A DNA stretch of 64,000 bases from Bathynomus jamesi (taxonomy: Eukaryota; Arthropoda; Malacostraca; Isopoda; Cirolanidae), in contig JAJOZX010005780.1 in assembly GCA_023014485.1 (NCBI GenBank), forward strand, positions 62,001 to 126,000, read 5' to 3'. Positions within the stretch are counted from its first letter, which is position 1, and the number at the start of each line of letters is the position of its first letter. A program made the position numbers and the translations under genes. The notes under the pieces are model-generated. The model was given only the letters and a program-made list of their open reading frames with translations, was not told the DNA's origin and did not search any database. This document shows, piece by piece, positions 44,769-54,873 of this stretch.

Positions 44769-46909
44769 CTTATGGGATGGGTCACTGATGTGGTGTATGG
44801 TAGGCGACTCATCGCTGAATTGCCTCCTTTATATCACATAGTTCTTCTCTTCAATGTTTGGTGGCGCAGTTTAGCTGGTGCGTGTCTAACCAATATTATT
44901 AAATTAAGCTTAAAAAAATGTTCATACAAACATTGATTTTATATTCTTACATTACAGATCAATGATGACTTGTCGCGAGGATCAGCTGCACTGGCATGCC
45001 GAAGATTTCGTGGAACACATAGCTTTGATAAAATTGCTGGAATATTGGACAGGATCAACTCGGAGCATGGTTTATCTTATAGAAAAGTTGTATCTACAGT
45101 CACCGACAATGCATCGAACATGGTGAAATGCTTTAAAGAGTTCGGTGTTCGTGTTCAGAATCGTACTGACGACATTGATGAAGATGATGCAGATGAAGAT
45201 GATGATGAAAAAGATTCAGATGAAGAGGTTATCATCAGCAACTTTCCTGAACATTCAGGAGAGCATGGAGAGGAGTCAGTGAAACTATCATCCCATATTC
45301 GATGTGCCTCCCACACATTGAACTTGGTAGCAACAACTGATGCAGATAAAGGACTGAATTCACCTGGACTAAAGAAGATAAAGCATTCTGCAATGGGAAA
45401 ATGTTCGGCTGTGGAATGCTGCTGGTAAACCCAAGTCAGCAGAAAAATACAGGAAATAACTGGCGTCCAATTTAGGTACCCATGCGTCACCCGATGGAAC
45501 TCAATGTACGACTCATTAAGCCAAATATATAAACATAAGAACGACGTGAATGTAGCTCTTGAAGAACTGAATCTACCCATCCTCAAAGACAATGAATTGG
45601 AATTTATTTCAGAATATTTGTCTGTTCTAAAACCAATTGCAGCAGCCCTCAACAAATTACAGGCAGAGAAAGAATGCTACTACGGTTGTCTTCTTCCAAC
45701 AGTCCTAGTGACTCAAGATGCCCTCGCAAGATTGGAGCCTATCCAACCAAACGACCTGCGCTTGAGACACTGCATGCCATTACTGGCAGCAGTCGTCTCT
45801 GGCTTCAATGCCAGATTTGGTCATTTTTTGTCGTTGAGCCCCGAGGTAACTGATGCCGTTTTGGCCTCAGTATCTCATCCGTATTTCAAACTTACTGTAG
45901 ATGGATATCATTGTTGCAAGGTCCTAATTTCGGCGATCATGAAGCAATCGAGTCTCAAGTAAAAGACAAGCTGCAAATGGCTGTAAGAAATTGTAATTCT
46001 GACAGCAGTGGTAATAGTTCGGTGAACTCAGACTCATCTGAGAAGACGATTTCTTCAGAACTATGGACGGCTCATTCTCTGCTCCTAACAACAAGGAAGA
46101 CTTGGAAGTCCTCAATTATTTGCAGGACACCAGTAAGGCACTCGACTCTTTAGATAGGTATCCTGCTATAAAGAAGATCTTCAAGAGGTATAACACCACG
46201 CTACCTTCCTCTGCACCAGTGGAACGGTTGTTTTCGTTTGCTGGCATGGTTCATAGCCCCAAACGAAGTCGTCTCTCGGATGGTAACTTTGAACAATTGG
46301 TTTTGCTGAAAGCAAATGTTTACAGCGGTTGAACATTAAATTAACACACTTAACTTGCGGTTTTTCCCTTATATTGTCAGTAATTGCGTACTGCAGTAAA
46401 ACTGTAAATTAAATTCTATGTAAAAAATGTTTACTTATATATGCTGACCATTCATTGATATGGGTTATGGACCTGGTGAAATGAGAATTGAGAAAAATAG
46501 AACTAAAAACTATATGTAGGTCATTTATAGTTTTTTTCTTTGCTGATAAGTTATGATAATACTAAGTTTAAGTTTACCCACCTGAAAAACTGAAAGGGGA
46601 ATCGTCAATCCCGTGGTTTAGATCAGGTGACATGGGTAGGATGCGATGCTTGTATTGCCTCAGCCTCTCAGGGAGTATTAGGAGTGATACTTTTCAGGAG
46701 TGATTAACAAAAATAATTTGTTTTTGTTTACTCTACAAGAGTACAACTTTTTTCAATTCATATAAAAGTGATCTTAAAAAGTGATCTTGAAAAGTGATCT
46801 TCAAGATCACGATCTTGATCTGGATCTTCAAGATCACATTTTTCTGGTGATCTGATCTTGATCTTCAAGATCACCAAAGTTGGTGATCTTGCCCATCTCT
46901 GCTAATAGT

Positions 46910-47418
46910 GTACGTTGAGCTGGTTCATCTGGAGTTGATGCCATCCATGATGTGCTGCGTGAGGTTAGTGAGTAATGTCGTGGTTGAGTGGTGAGGTCTG
47001 AATCCATGTTGAGTAGGCGATCATGGTATGTGTGGGTTGGTGATTTGTAAGATTAGTCTTTCTGTTACTTTGGAAGGTGTGCATAGTAAAGTAATGGGTC
47101 TATAGGAAGCTTGTTTTGTCAGACTTTTGTTTGGTTTGAGTAGTGTAATAATTTTACCTTGTTTCTATATGTCAGGAATAATAGAGTGTTGGTATGAATA
47201 TGTGCTGATATTTGTGAGAGCTAGTATTCCCTGTGGGCCCAAGTGTTTAAGGTGTATGTTAGATATGTTGTCTGGTCCAGTAGCCTTCGAATTCTTAATG
47301 TTGTTGTTGATCTTGGTGGTCTGGTCTGTATTGAAGGGTGTAATGGTCGTGTCGAGTCTGTAGGTTTTCTTGTGTCTGGCTGTTTGTCTGTCTGCGTGTT
47401 TCTGGTTGTTGTCTCTGT
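46910..47418 (-). pseudogene. LINE copy D, 5' part of RT
   Basis: The minus strand matches the RT stretch from the [10 protein letters not shown] type to ISKAF-upstream of copies A and B. It ends (5'-truncated) at GTTGTTGTCTCTG (47406-47418), within about 4 bases of the truncation of copy B. Confidence 0.85.
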
Positions 47419-47448
47419 AGGCGCACCTAAAGCAAAACCACCACCCCG

Positions 47449-48001
47449 CAGGGGCGTACCCAGAAATTTGCCAAGCGGGGAGGGCGAACTTGGAACTAAT
47501 CGTAGAAGTATAATTGAAATAGAGATAAATAATTTTTATTTACATTCATGATGAGCTTATCGTTCAGTTAGGGATAATTAACTAGCTACTGCTAAGACAC
47601 ATTATGAATAAAAATATAAAAATTATATAAAAAATATAAAAATTATGATAAAAATCTGATTAGTAACATAATATTCAATGCAAACCGCAATTAGGATGCT
47701 CAGATTTGTATTAACATGAGAATAAAAAGTGATAATTTCCAGATTAAGCATTTCCTTGGACTGTTACCTTTATAAAAGAAAATTATTCTCAGAGCCGGAT
47801 TGATAGTTTTCGGGATCCTAAGCCATTTTAGATTTTTAGTAGTAAGGGAGGCAAGAGGTAGCGCCGAAGGCGCCGAAATTTTTTCACTTTCATTCTCATC
47901 CTGTTGCAACCTAGCAATTTTACTGGGAAAATAATAATAATTTATTAGCTGAAGGGGGGGGGGCGATCACCCCTGTCGCCCTCCCCTTCGGTACACCTCT
48001 G
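47449..48001. mobile_element. Non-autonomous hAT-like element, about 550 bp
   Basis: Ends CAGGGGCGTACC and GGTACACCTCTG form an imperfect inverted repeat, with GGGGAGGGCG and CGCCCTCCCC inside. The flanks are C-rich, so the 8-bp duplication (CCACCCCG against CCCCCCCC) is only suggestive. Confidence 0.65.
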
Positions 48002-48149
48002 CCCCCCCCCCCGTGTAATTTCTTTATTTATGGTCAGATTTTTATGAAATTTTCAATATAGTGGTTTTCAAGGGGGACAGTGGAATAACGCACAGCATTT
48101 TTTTTTTTTTTAATTTTTAGAAATTTAAAAAAAAAAATTTAAAAAAAAG

Positions 48150-48400
48150 AAACGGGCATACAGTTGACCTAACCGGGCCTTCAATGTTATTCCAATGTCT
48201 TCCATTGAAGGCCTGGTAGGTCAACTGTATGCCCTTGACAATTGGTTAGGGTAAGTTGTGTTATTTTCGTTAGTTTTAACGAAAATAACACGACTTAACT
48301 TAACCAATTGTCAAGAGCATACAGTTGACCTAACCGGGCCTTCAATGGCGGACATCGGAATAACATTGAAGGCCGGGTTGTGTCAACTGTATGCCCTAAC
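48150..48400. repeat. Triple-hairpin foldback of the CTAACC family
   Basis: Three consecutive inverted repeats: 48156-48236 (GGGCATACAGTTGACCTAAC and its complement), 48233-48315 (TTGACAATTGGTTAGG ... CGAAAATAACACGACTT) and 48314-48398 (AGCATACAGTTGACCTAAC and complement). The outer two are inverted copies of each other. Confidence 0.8.
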
Positions 48401-48445
48401 CGGGCTGAAACCTGTAAATCCAAGAAGTTATAGAAAAACAAATTT

Positions 48446-48706
48446 TGGTACTTTCCTGTTATCCCGGACCCCAGACTTTTTGCCAGATTCGTACGCCACT
48501 TGCCAGATTGCCACATTTCATTGCCAATTTTTTTTAAATGTTAAGTAACTAACTAAACGTAACTAACCTAACCAGGGGTTGGGTTAGGTTTAGGTTAGTT
48601 AACACTTACAGTAAAAAAAAAAATTTGGCAATGAAATTTGGCAATCTGGCAAGTGGCGTCCGAATCTAGCAAAAAGTCTGGGGTCCGGGATAACAGGAAA
48701 GTACCA
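48446..48706. mobile_element. Foldback MITE, arms of about 100 bp
   Basis: Starts TGGTACTTTCCTGTTATCCC and ends with the complement GGGATAACAGGAAAGTACCA. The arms continue through CCAGACTTTTTGCCAGATTCG, with a few indels. Loop near 48540-48600 with a GGTTAGGTTTAGG stretch. Confidence 0.85.
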
Positions 48707-48712
48707 TATATT

Positions 48713-49095
48713 TTCGTCGGCCACAAAAATTAATTTGTATGACTAAAATTGTGACTTTTTGTGAAAAATTTATGATAATCTATGCAGTGGTTTTACTTGC
48801 AAAACTATAATTCGATAAAGCTTCCATGTGTAATTTTTAAATAAATTTCCAATAGTTTACGTTTGAATCACTTTAAATCGTTTTCTTTAACTTTTAAAGA
48901 AAATGTTTTGAAGTGGATTAAAGCGTAAACTATTTGCAATTTATCTTAAAACATTGTTATACGGAAAAGCTTTATCGAATTATACTGTATGTTTGTGAGT
49001 AAAGCCATTGTATAGACCATAATTAACTTTACACCCCAAAAATGTTGAAAGTTTAGTCATAATAAATAACTTTTGTGGCCGGTGACGAAATATAT
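48713..49095. repeat. Long imperfect foldback
   Basis: ATATTTTCGTCGGCCACAAAA at the left is inverted as TTTTGTGGCCGGTGACGAAATAT at the right (about 49070-49092). Inner complementarity follows (ATAATTCGATAAAGCTTCC / GGAAAAGCTTTATCGAATTAT, and GTAAACTATT). Non-coding. Confidence 0.75.
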
Positions 49096-49100
49096 ATATA

Positions 49101-49755
49101 CACACACACACACGGTGTTTCAGAAGGAAAGGTCAATACTTCGGGAGGTGATAGTATCGGTCATTGTGAGAAAAAAGTTCATATGAACATGTCTAATTCT
49201 GAATGGTTACAGAGATAGAGCTGTTTGAATCCACAAATACAAAAGCATTGTTAATGGTAATCAAGAAAGAGAAACCTTGCTGTTCTAACATTTAATGTTT
49301 AAACATTGACATTTTGAATGGTATCAGATACAGAAATGACAAATTTGTTACAGTTTACAATACGTTTTCGAAAATCCCACCGTCAACCTCAATGCACTTT
49401 GCAACTCGTGTGCGAAGATCGCGTGTTGTTCGTCTGAGTTGATCTTGACGTTCCTTTATGCGGGCAGCAGCATCCAAAATGCGCGCGAGCAATTCGTCTC
49501 GTGTATCGACCTTTCTTTTGTAAACTTGACTTTTCATCCACCCCCACAAAAAATAATCTAACGGAGAGAGGTCTGGAGACCTTGGTGGCTATTGAATGGG
49601 ACCACCGCGGGGGAGGAAGAGCTGCGCGTCCATCAGATTCAAACAGCTCTATCTCCGTAACCATTCAGAATTACACACATGTTCATATGAACTTTTTTCT
49701 CACAATGACCGATACTATCACCTCCCGAAGTATTGACCTTTCCTCCTGAAACACC

Positions 49756-49770
<15 letters not shown>
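49101..49770 (-). mobile_element. Tc1/mariner-type element, internally deleted, arms of about 120 bp
   Basis: Inverted arms GGTGTTTCAG...GAGCTGTTTGAATCC (49114-49235) and its complement (about 49638-49755) enclose the end of a transposase on the minus strand. The whole sits between (TA)n(CA)n and (TG)n(TA)n runs, which fits insertion into a TA repeat. Confidence 0.8.
49355..49560 (-). pseudogene. Mariner-type transposase C-terminus
   Basis: WGWMKSQVYKRKVDTRDELL, AARIKERQDQLRR and CIEVDGGIFENVL match the C-terminal end of Tc1/mariner-like transposases (the WGxLKxxVY...DELxxRI...CIxxxGxxFEHLL pattern). The upstream DYFL part is frameshifted and the catalytic Asp residues are absent. Confidence 0.8.
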
Positions 49771-49805
<35 letters not shown>

Positions 49806-49812
49806 TTATTAT

Positions 49813-49995
49813 GTTAGGCCTGGCTCAGGACGGTACCAGATGAGCCGGGTGTACCTGGCTATGTGCGGTGGAGAGCGCAAGAGAGCAACTCGCTCCTCCA
49901 CAAAGCCAGGCCTAGAGGCGGGGCCACCAGCTTGACCTTCGTGTGAAGAGAAACCAAAACACGGAACATCAACGAGGTTAACGAAGTATGTTACA
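49813..49995 (+). pseudogene. 3' end of a CR1/Rex1-like LINE, copy 1
   Basis: Translates in part as LRTVPDEPGVPGYVRWRARE, the typical last residues of CR1-like LINE ORFs, then the 3' tail CCAGCTTGACCTTCGTGTGAAGAG. It is the same sequence as 51575-51740, in the same orientation. Confidence 0.65.
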
Positions 49996-50004
49996 TACAC
50001 ACAC

Positions 50005-50110
50005 ACACACACCGTGTATGGAACAAGGAACTCTTCTGAAAAAATCCACTATAGTTCAAATTTAATTTTCCCAGAAGAGTTCCTTGTTCCATACACGGTC
50101 TGTGTGTAAC
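50005..50110. repeat. Short foldback related to the 63-kb inverted repeat
   Basis: CCGTGTATGGAACAAGGAAC is repeated inverted (GTTCCTTGTTCCATACACGG) around about 30 bp, next to a (CA)n run. The same GAACAAGGAACTCTTCTG terminus ends the arms of 63113-63827. Both are followed by GGACCATTCTGAGTT. Confidence 0.8.
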
Positions 50111-51229
50111 AAGTTTCTCACTGGACCATTCTGAGTTATCTCATATTATATAGGGTATCTTCGCTTTTACGGTCCTAAATTAATGTTTGCAAATTCAGGT
50201 ACCAGTTAATATCGGTTATTTCACCCAGTCACACCCAGTTAAAACAATACCATATATTGAATCCCCATTAATAATTAACTAAGAAAATATCCATCTTATC
50301 TTGTGCAAATTGGTCTAAATATTTTTTAATAATAATTATGATTGCTATTTTTTTGGCGTTTATGATATGTATGTATATACTATTTTGGTAAATTTGTCAC
50401 TTTTTTTCATATTTCTGGCTACTTTTCTTAAATTCTAATTGGATTCAGTTTGGTGTTGTTTGCAATAGAATTATGACGTGCCGTTTGTGTGATTTCGCCT
50501 TTGAGGACCTGATTCACCATGTAGGCCTAAATGAAGACAAAGCATTAGATATTTTTATCACTCACGGCGTTATTCTCTCATTCTTAACTTAAAGTTAGGT
50601 TTAGGTTTAGGTGAGGTTAGGTGAAGATATCTCGAAAACTACGCATTTGCACAGGAAACGGATATCACTGTTAGAAAATCTAGAAGAGGAAGAGCCATTG
50701 TTGTCCCAAGGCGATATGATGACTAAGCTGATTGCTGCAGCATTGCTTGTAAATATTAAGTTATGGTGTGTATATATCCATCTCATAATTGTAAGGTTAT
50801 TGAAAAATTCACTTAATTTAGAGCTAGCATTTTTGGGCTCTTGTGGCATCATTGTTTGGGCACTGCGCGTCCTTTCTACTTGTTTGTTGAATGCGGCACT
50901 TACACGGCTGGTCTAATAGAGCGCTCTCTTGCAATTCAGTTTGGTTGTTTAGATACAAGATTGTTGCATCGTGCAATGGTGCAGGTTGTGTTGTTGCAAG
51001 GTTTAGAAAGACCATAAATAGCGCCTTTTGTTTTTATTCCTTAATTTTATGGCAACTGAGGCCTTAAGTAGGCCCACATCGAGCCAGCAACCCTGAGGTA
51101 GAACCTAATAGGACCTCCAAGTCCATAAGTTTGTTTTGGTCTAGCTCAGCTTGGGCTATAAGTTAAAGTAGCCTTTCAGAGCTTGGCTGTTCAAGGCTCA
51201 GCTGGGATTCTGAACCCAATCAAAATAAA
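50111..51229. other. Unassigned AT-rich DNA
   Basis: A 101-codon + frame (50611-50916) and its antisense frame have no recognised motif. A short MTCRLCDFAFEDLIHHVG reading at 50474 is too small to call. No gene or paired repeat was seen. Confidence 0.35.
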
Positions 51230-51740
51230 TAAATAAAAATACCACATAGCTGCAAAGAACTCAACTACTGAGAAAGACTACGTAAACTAAATCTGTACTC
51301 CCTGGAAAGAAGAAGAGAGGCACAACATTATCTACATATGGAAAATGATCGAAAAATTGGTACCAAACCTCAAACTAAACCCAATTATATCCAAACAACG
51401 CTGGAAAATAGGAAAGGCAGACTCTGTAGTGTTCCCAAATTAAAGGTCCGATAAGGGACCTCCTCAACACTGAAGGAAAATAGCTTGGTTGTGAGGGGGC
51501 CAAGACTTTTTAACCAGCTTTCAAAGAACCTCAGAAACGTTACAGGGGTCAAAGTTGAAGTCTTCAAAAGAAGACGATGTCTGGCTCAGGACAGTACCAG
51601 ATGAGGCGGGTGTATCTGGCTATGTGCGGTGGAGAGCGCAAGAGAACAACTCGCTCCTCCACCAAGCCAGGCCTAGAGGCGGGGCCACCAGCTTGACCTT
51701 CGTGTGAAGAGAGACCAACACACGGAACCTAAATGAGGCT
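51230..51740 (+). pseudogene. 3' end of a CR1/Rex1-like LINE, copy 2
   Basis: Across frames the + strand reads LNLYSLERRRE, NIIYIWKMIEKLVPNLKLNP, KGRLCSVPKLKV, LVVRGPRLFNQLSKNLRN and VPDEA-x-VSGYVRWRA. This is the usual C-terminal region of a CR1/Rex1-like RT protein, followed by the tail CCAGCTTGACCTTCGTGTG. Frequent frameshifts show it is old. The tail is shared with the SINE at 10290. Confidence 0.72.
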
Positions 51741-51744
51741 AATG

Positions 51745-51750
51745 AGGTTT

Positions 51751-51800
<50 letters not shown>

Positions 51801-51910
51801 AAATTTGGTTCTACATAATTTAGGACCGTCACATTATTAGAATTTAGGACCACAAAAGCAAGGATACCATATATATACAGTATATATATATATATATATA
51901 TATATTTTAG
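51745..51910. repeat. (TA)n microsatellites
   Basis: Two TA runs (about 51749-51795 and 51880-51905) flank about 75 bp of unassigned sequence. Confidence 0.85.
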
Positions 51911-52019
51911 TTTCAAAGTATGGCGGATAGCAGAGCGAACACAGGATGAAGACTATGGAACAGCAAACGGAAATGAACAACAGACGGGTGGAAAAAAAAA
52001 AAAAAAACGATACAGAAAA

Positions 52020-54116
52020 ATCATAGCGGAGTCACAACCAGTAAAGAAGTCGGGAACGAAGGAGGAAGAAGAACAACCCGGTTACCGAAAAGTAGGGACC
52101 TTTAGATAGAATAGCGCCAAGCCTATCACAAGGCCCGACGTTCACCAAAAAGGGAAAATACTCTGCGCGCAGCACAGAGTAAAGCGGACACTCCACCAGG
52201 AGGTGGGCAACTGTAAGTGGAACATTACAATTGGGACATCGGGGCACCCGATCCCGGCCATCAAATAGCCATGGGTCAGGTGGTTGTGGCCAATACGGAG
52301 GCGGGCCAGAGCCACCTCCTTATGGCGCGACCGGTGGAAGGAAGAGGCCCAACATCCCAATTTGGGTTTAATCTTGCAGAGTTTGTTATTTGTAGCGCCA
52401 TCCCAGCGACTCTGCCACCGGGAGCGCAAAAACCTACGAAAATCAGGGATATAATCGGAAAAGGGGAGGGACACGGGTGAAATCTGTAGTCGGCACGCGG
52501 AACGGGCAGCTTGATCGGCAGCTTCATTTCCAGCCACGTTAACATGTGCAGGGACCCAGCAAAATACCACCTCCTTGCCACCAGAAGTGACAAGGATATG
52601 TCACAGTAACTGGATACGTCGGACCAGTGGGTGGACGGGGTCGAAACACTCCAAGCCATCCAGGGCACTGCGGGAATCCGAATAGATGACAAACGACCCA
52701 TCCGGATGCTCCCGCACCACCTTCAGAGCGTCAGAATGGCATAGAGCTCCGCCGTGAAAATGGAAGCCTCATCAGGGAGGCGGTACATCGGGGAGCAAGG
52801 GCAGACGACTGGGGAACAGCCGCAGCCCCAACGCCCCCGACGACCTCGAGCCATCTGTGAAGACCGCAACACATGCAGAGTGACACGCTGTATGCTGAAG
52901 GAAGAGAGACCGAAGTAAGGCAGAGTCAGAATCGGCCCTGCGAACGGGGCGCAACGCCCTACAGCATGTAACAGGGGTGCTCTCCCAAGGTGCAACACCC
53001 TCGAAAGAGACCGGTATGACGGATGGAGGAGGAGTGCCCATACCATCGAGGAGGGAGGTCACCGTGTCGGTGAAATACCAACCCCCATCCCGGCAGAACG
53101 CCCTCTCAACCACCTGGAACAGAGGAGAGTTGGGAAGACGGAGAATCCGGAGACAGTGCTTGGCAATGAGGAACGACCTCCGATCCTCCAAGGGAGGGAT
53201 GTCGCACTCAACCTGCAAACTATCAACCGGAGAGGAGCGGAAGGCGCCAAATGACATGCGCAGTCCTCTAGAGAGGACCGCGTCCAGTATCCGAAGGGCC
53301 GTACGGGAGGCGGAGCCATACACCACACTCCCATAGTCTAATTTTGATTGTACCAGGGACACGTACAAATGGAGGAGTGTCCGCCTATCCGCGCCCCATG
53401 TAGTATGAGACAAATGTCCCAGCAAATCCAGGGTACGTCTTGTAGTCTCGCGCAGCCTGCGAAGGTGGGGAACCCAGCTCAAACGGCTATCGAAGACCAT
53501 GCCCAAGAAACGTACTGATTGAACGAGGGCTGACCCCCGAGTGTAAGTTTAAAGGCCGAGACGGCGCCGGATCCCCGTCTCCTCGACGGAAGGAAGGCCA
53601 CACACGAAGTCTTCGGGGAAGACAGCGTAAGGCCCACCGACGAAGCCCAGCGTTAAACCCGATTGACAGCGAGTTGGACTTGCCTCTCCACGAGGGGGGG
53701 ACTCGTCCCCGCGCACAGACAGCCAGATCGTCGGCGTAGATGGAACAACGCACCGAGGGCGGGAAGGCCCCCGGTAGCGCAGACATGACAAGATTGAAGC
53801 AGGAGACGCTCAAGACACACTCCTGAGGCACCCCCTCCTCCTGAACATACAGGTCAGATAGGGCCGCCCCATTACGGACGCGGAAAGTGCGACGGCAGAG
53901 GAAGTTACGAATAAATGTGGGCAAAAAGCCCACAAAACCAAGAGACCTCAAACGGTTCATGACAACTCCCCGACGGTCGTTTCATAGGCCTTTTGGACAT
54001 CGAAAAGACGGCCAGAACAAGATAACAGAGGGAAAAGGCCTCCTGTACATCATGACCAAGGAGGAGAAGGGGTCCAGAGTACCCCGAAATCGACGAAAGC
54101 CATACTGGGTCGGGGG
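52020..54116 (-). pseudogene. I-clade-like LINE: RT 3' half, RNase H and C-terminal knuckle
   Basis: On the minus strand: FDVQKAYETT (RT, near 53985), then SIYADDLAVCARG (catalytic box kept, in 53960-53487). The thumb/connection region follows (LVQSKLDYGSVVYGSASR, SFGAFRSSPVDSLQVECDIP). RNase H motifs are FTAELYAILTL, YSDSRSALDGLE-type and WVPAHVNVAGNEAADQAARS. The C-terminal Cys knuckle is RCPNCNVPLTVAHLLVECP (52247-52032). Frames change several times. GC content is clearly higher than in the surrounding DNA. The RNase H domain after the RT points to the I group. Confidence 0.88.
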
Positions 54117-54431
54117 TAGTGATGTGAGTCGTTTTTTATTTGTGTCGTTTTTTTTGTTTAAAACGAAGGTAGTCTGTTTTTTTGTTTATTTTGTTTTTAT
54201 TGTTTTAAACTTATTCCATATTTTTCTTCCTTTAATCTAATAAGTATATTAGTATTACCTATAATTTACTATACTACCATGCTTATACGGTTATACCTAT
54301 TATATATAGTCATCTTTTAGAAAAATTGAATCACGCAAAAAGTATATAATAGAAAGGAAAAACAAACCCTCATTTTTATATGTACTGTTATATATTTTTA
54401 ACTAGAACATAAAACATTCTTCCTCGTTTCA

Positions 54432-54873
54432 AACAATATACATAATTGTGATTGGCAAGAGTACCAGTATATATATTCCAGATAGAAAAGGAAAATATTC
54501 ACCTTTTTTTGAACCTTTTTGTTAACCTAATGTTGTTTAACCTTCATTTCCATGGAAGAATCATCACTAGATTGGGTAGAGCATATATGCTAGTTTCAAT
54601 ATCACAGGTACTGGTATAATATACATAATAAAAAATACATAATACTGGTATAAAACAATATATATAATTGTGATTGGCAAGAATACCAGTGTGTGTATAA
54701 TTATATATATATTCCAAATAGAAAATTAAAAAATAAAATATTCATCTTTCTTTAACCTTTGTGTTAACCTAATGCTGTTTTTAACTTCATATCTGATTCT
54801 ATTTCCATTGAAGAATCATTATCACTAGATTGATTAGAGCATATAGTTTTCAATATCACAGGTACTGGTACTT
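54432..54873. repeat. Tandem duplication of about 200-220 bp
   Basis: Both units contain AATTGTGATTGGCAAGA, GTTAACCTAATG, GAAGAATCAT...CACTAGATTG and CAATATCACAGGTACTGGTA in the same order, with moderate divergence and a microsatellite expansion in the second unit. Confidence 0.8.

Larger units (their letters stand above)
42949..46332 (+). pseudogene. hAT-2 transposase, multi-exon, frameshifted
   Basis: Exons: 42949-about 43203 (a BED-type zinc finger, ICRQCTKKTTILS...SNLLRHLR); about 43879-44146 (linker with KKSRKRPAKEED); 44319-44497 (CVTCDIWSTNHRSFMGVTAHW, first catalytic Asp); and 44958 onward (HSFDKIAGILDRI, VSTVTDNASNMVKCF with second Asp, CASHTLNLVAT). Junctions are GT-AG and in phase. 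A frameshift near 45412 leads to WNAAGKPKSAEKI and VTRWNSMYDSL, another near 45905, and a third before 46063-46332, which holds LPSSAPVERLFSFAG (catalytic Glu/dimerisation). An acidic Asp/Glu run (DEDDADEDDDEKDSDEE type) interrupts the core near 45170-45235. Confidence 0.88.
42463..46901 (+). mobile_element. hAT transposon, 4,439 bp (hAT-2), with introns
   Basis: Ends CAGAGATGGGC and GCCCATCTCTG, with the perfect 8-bp duplication CTAATAGT (42455-42462 and 46902-46909). It is inserted in LINE copy D. The subterminal zones (42475-42620 and 46770-46880) consist of many overlapping GATCTTGATCTTCAAGATC units. The transposase is spread over several exons on the + strand. Confidence 0.95.

Noticed and set aside
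50611..50916. 101-codon open frame as a gene
   Set aside because: No motif, no splice context and a similar-length antisense frame; looks like chance.
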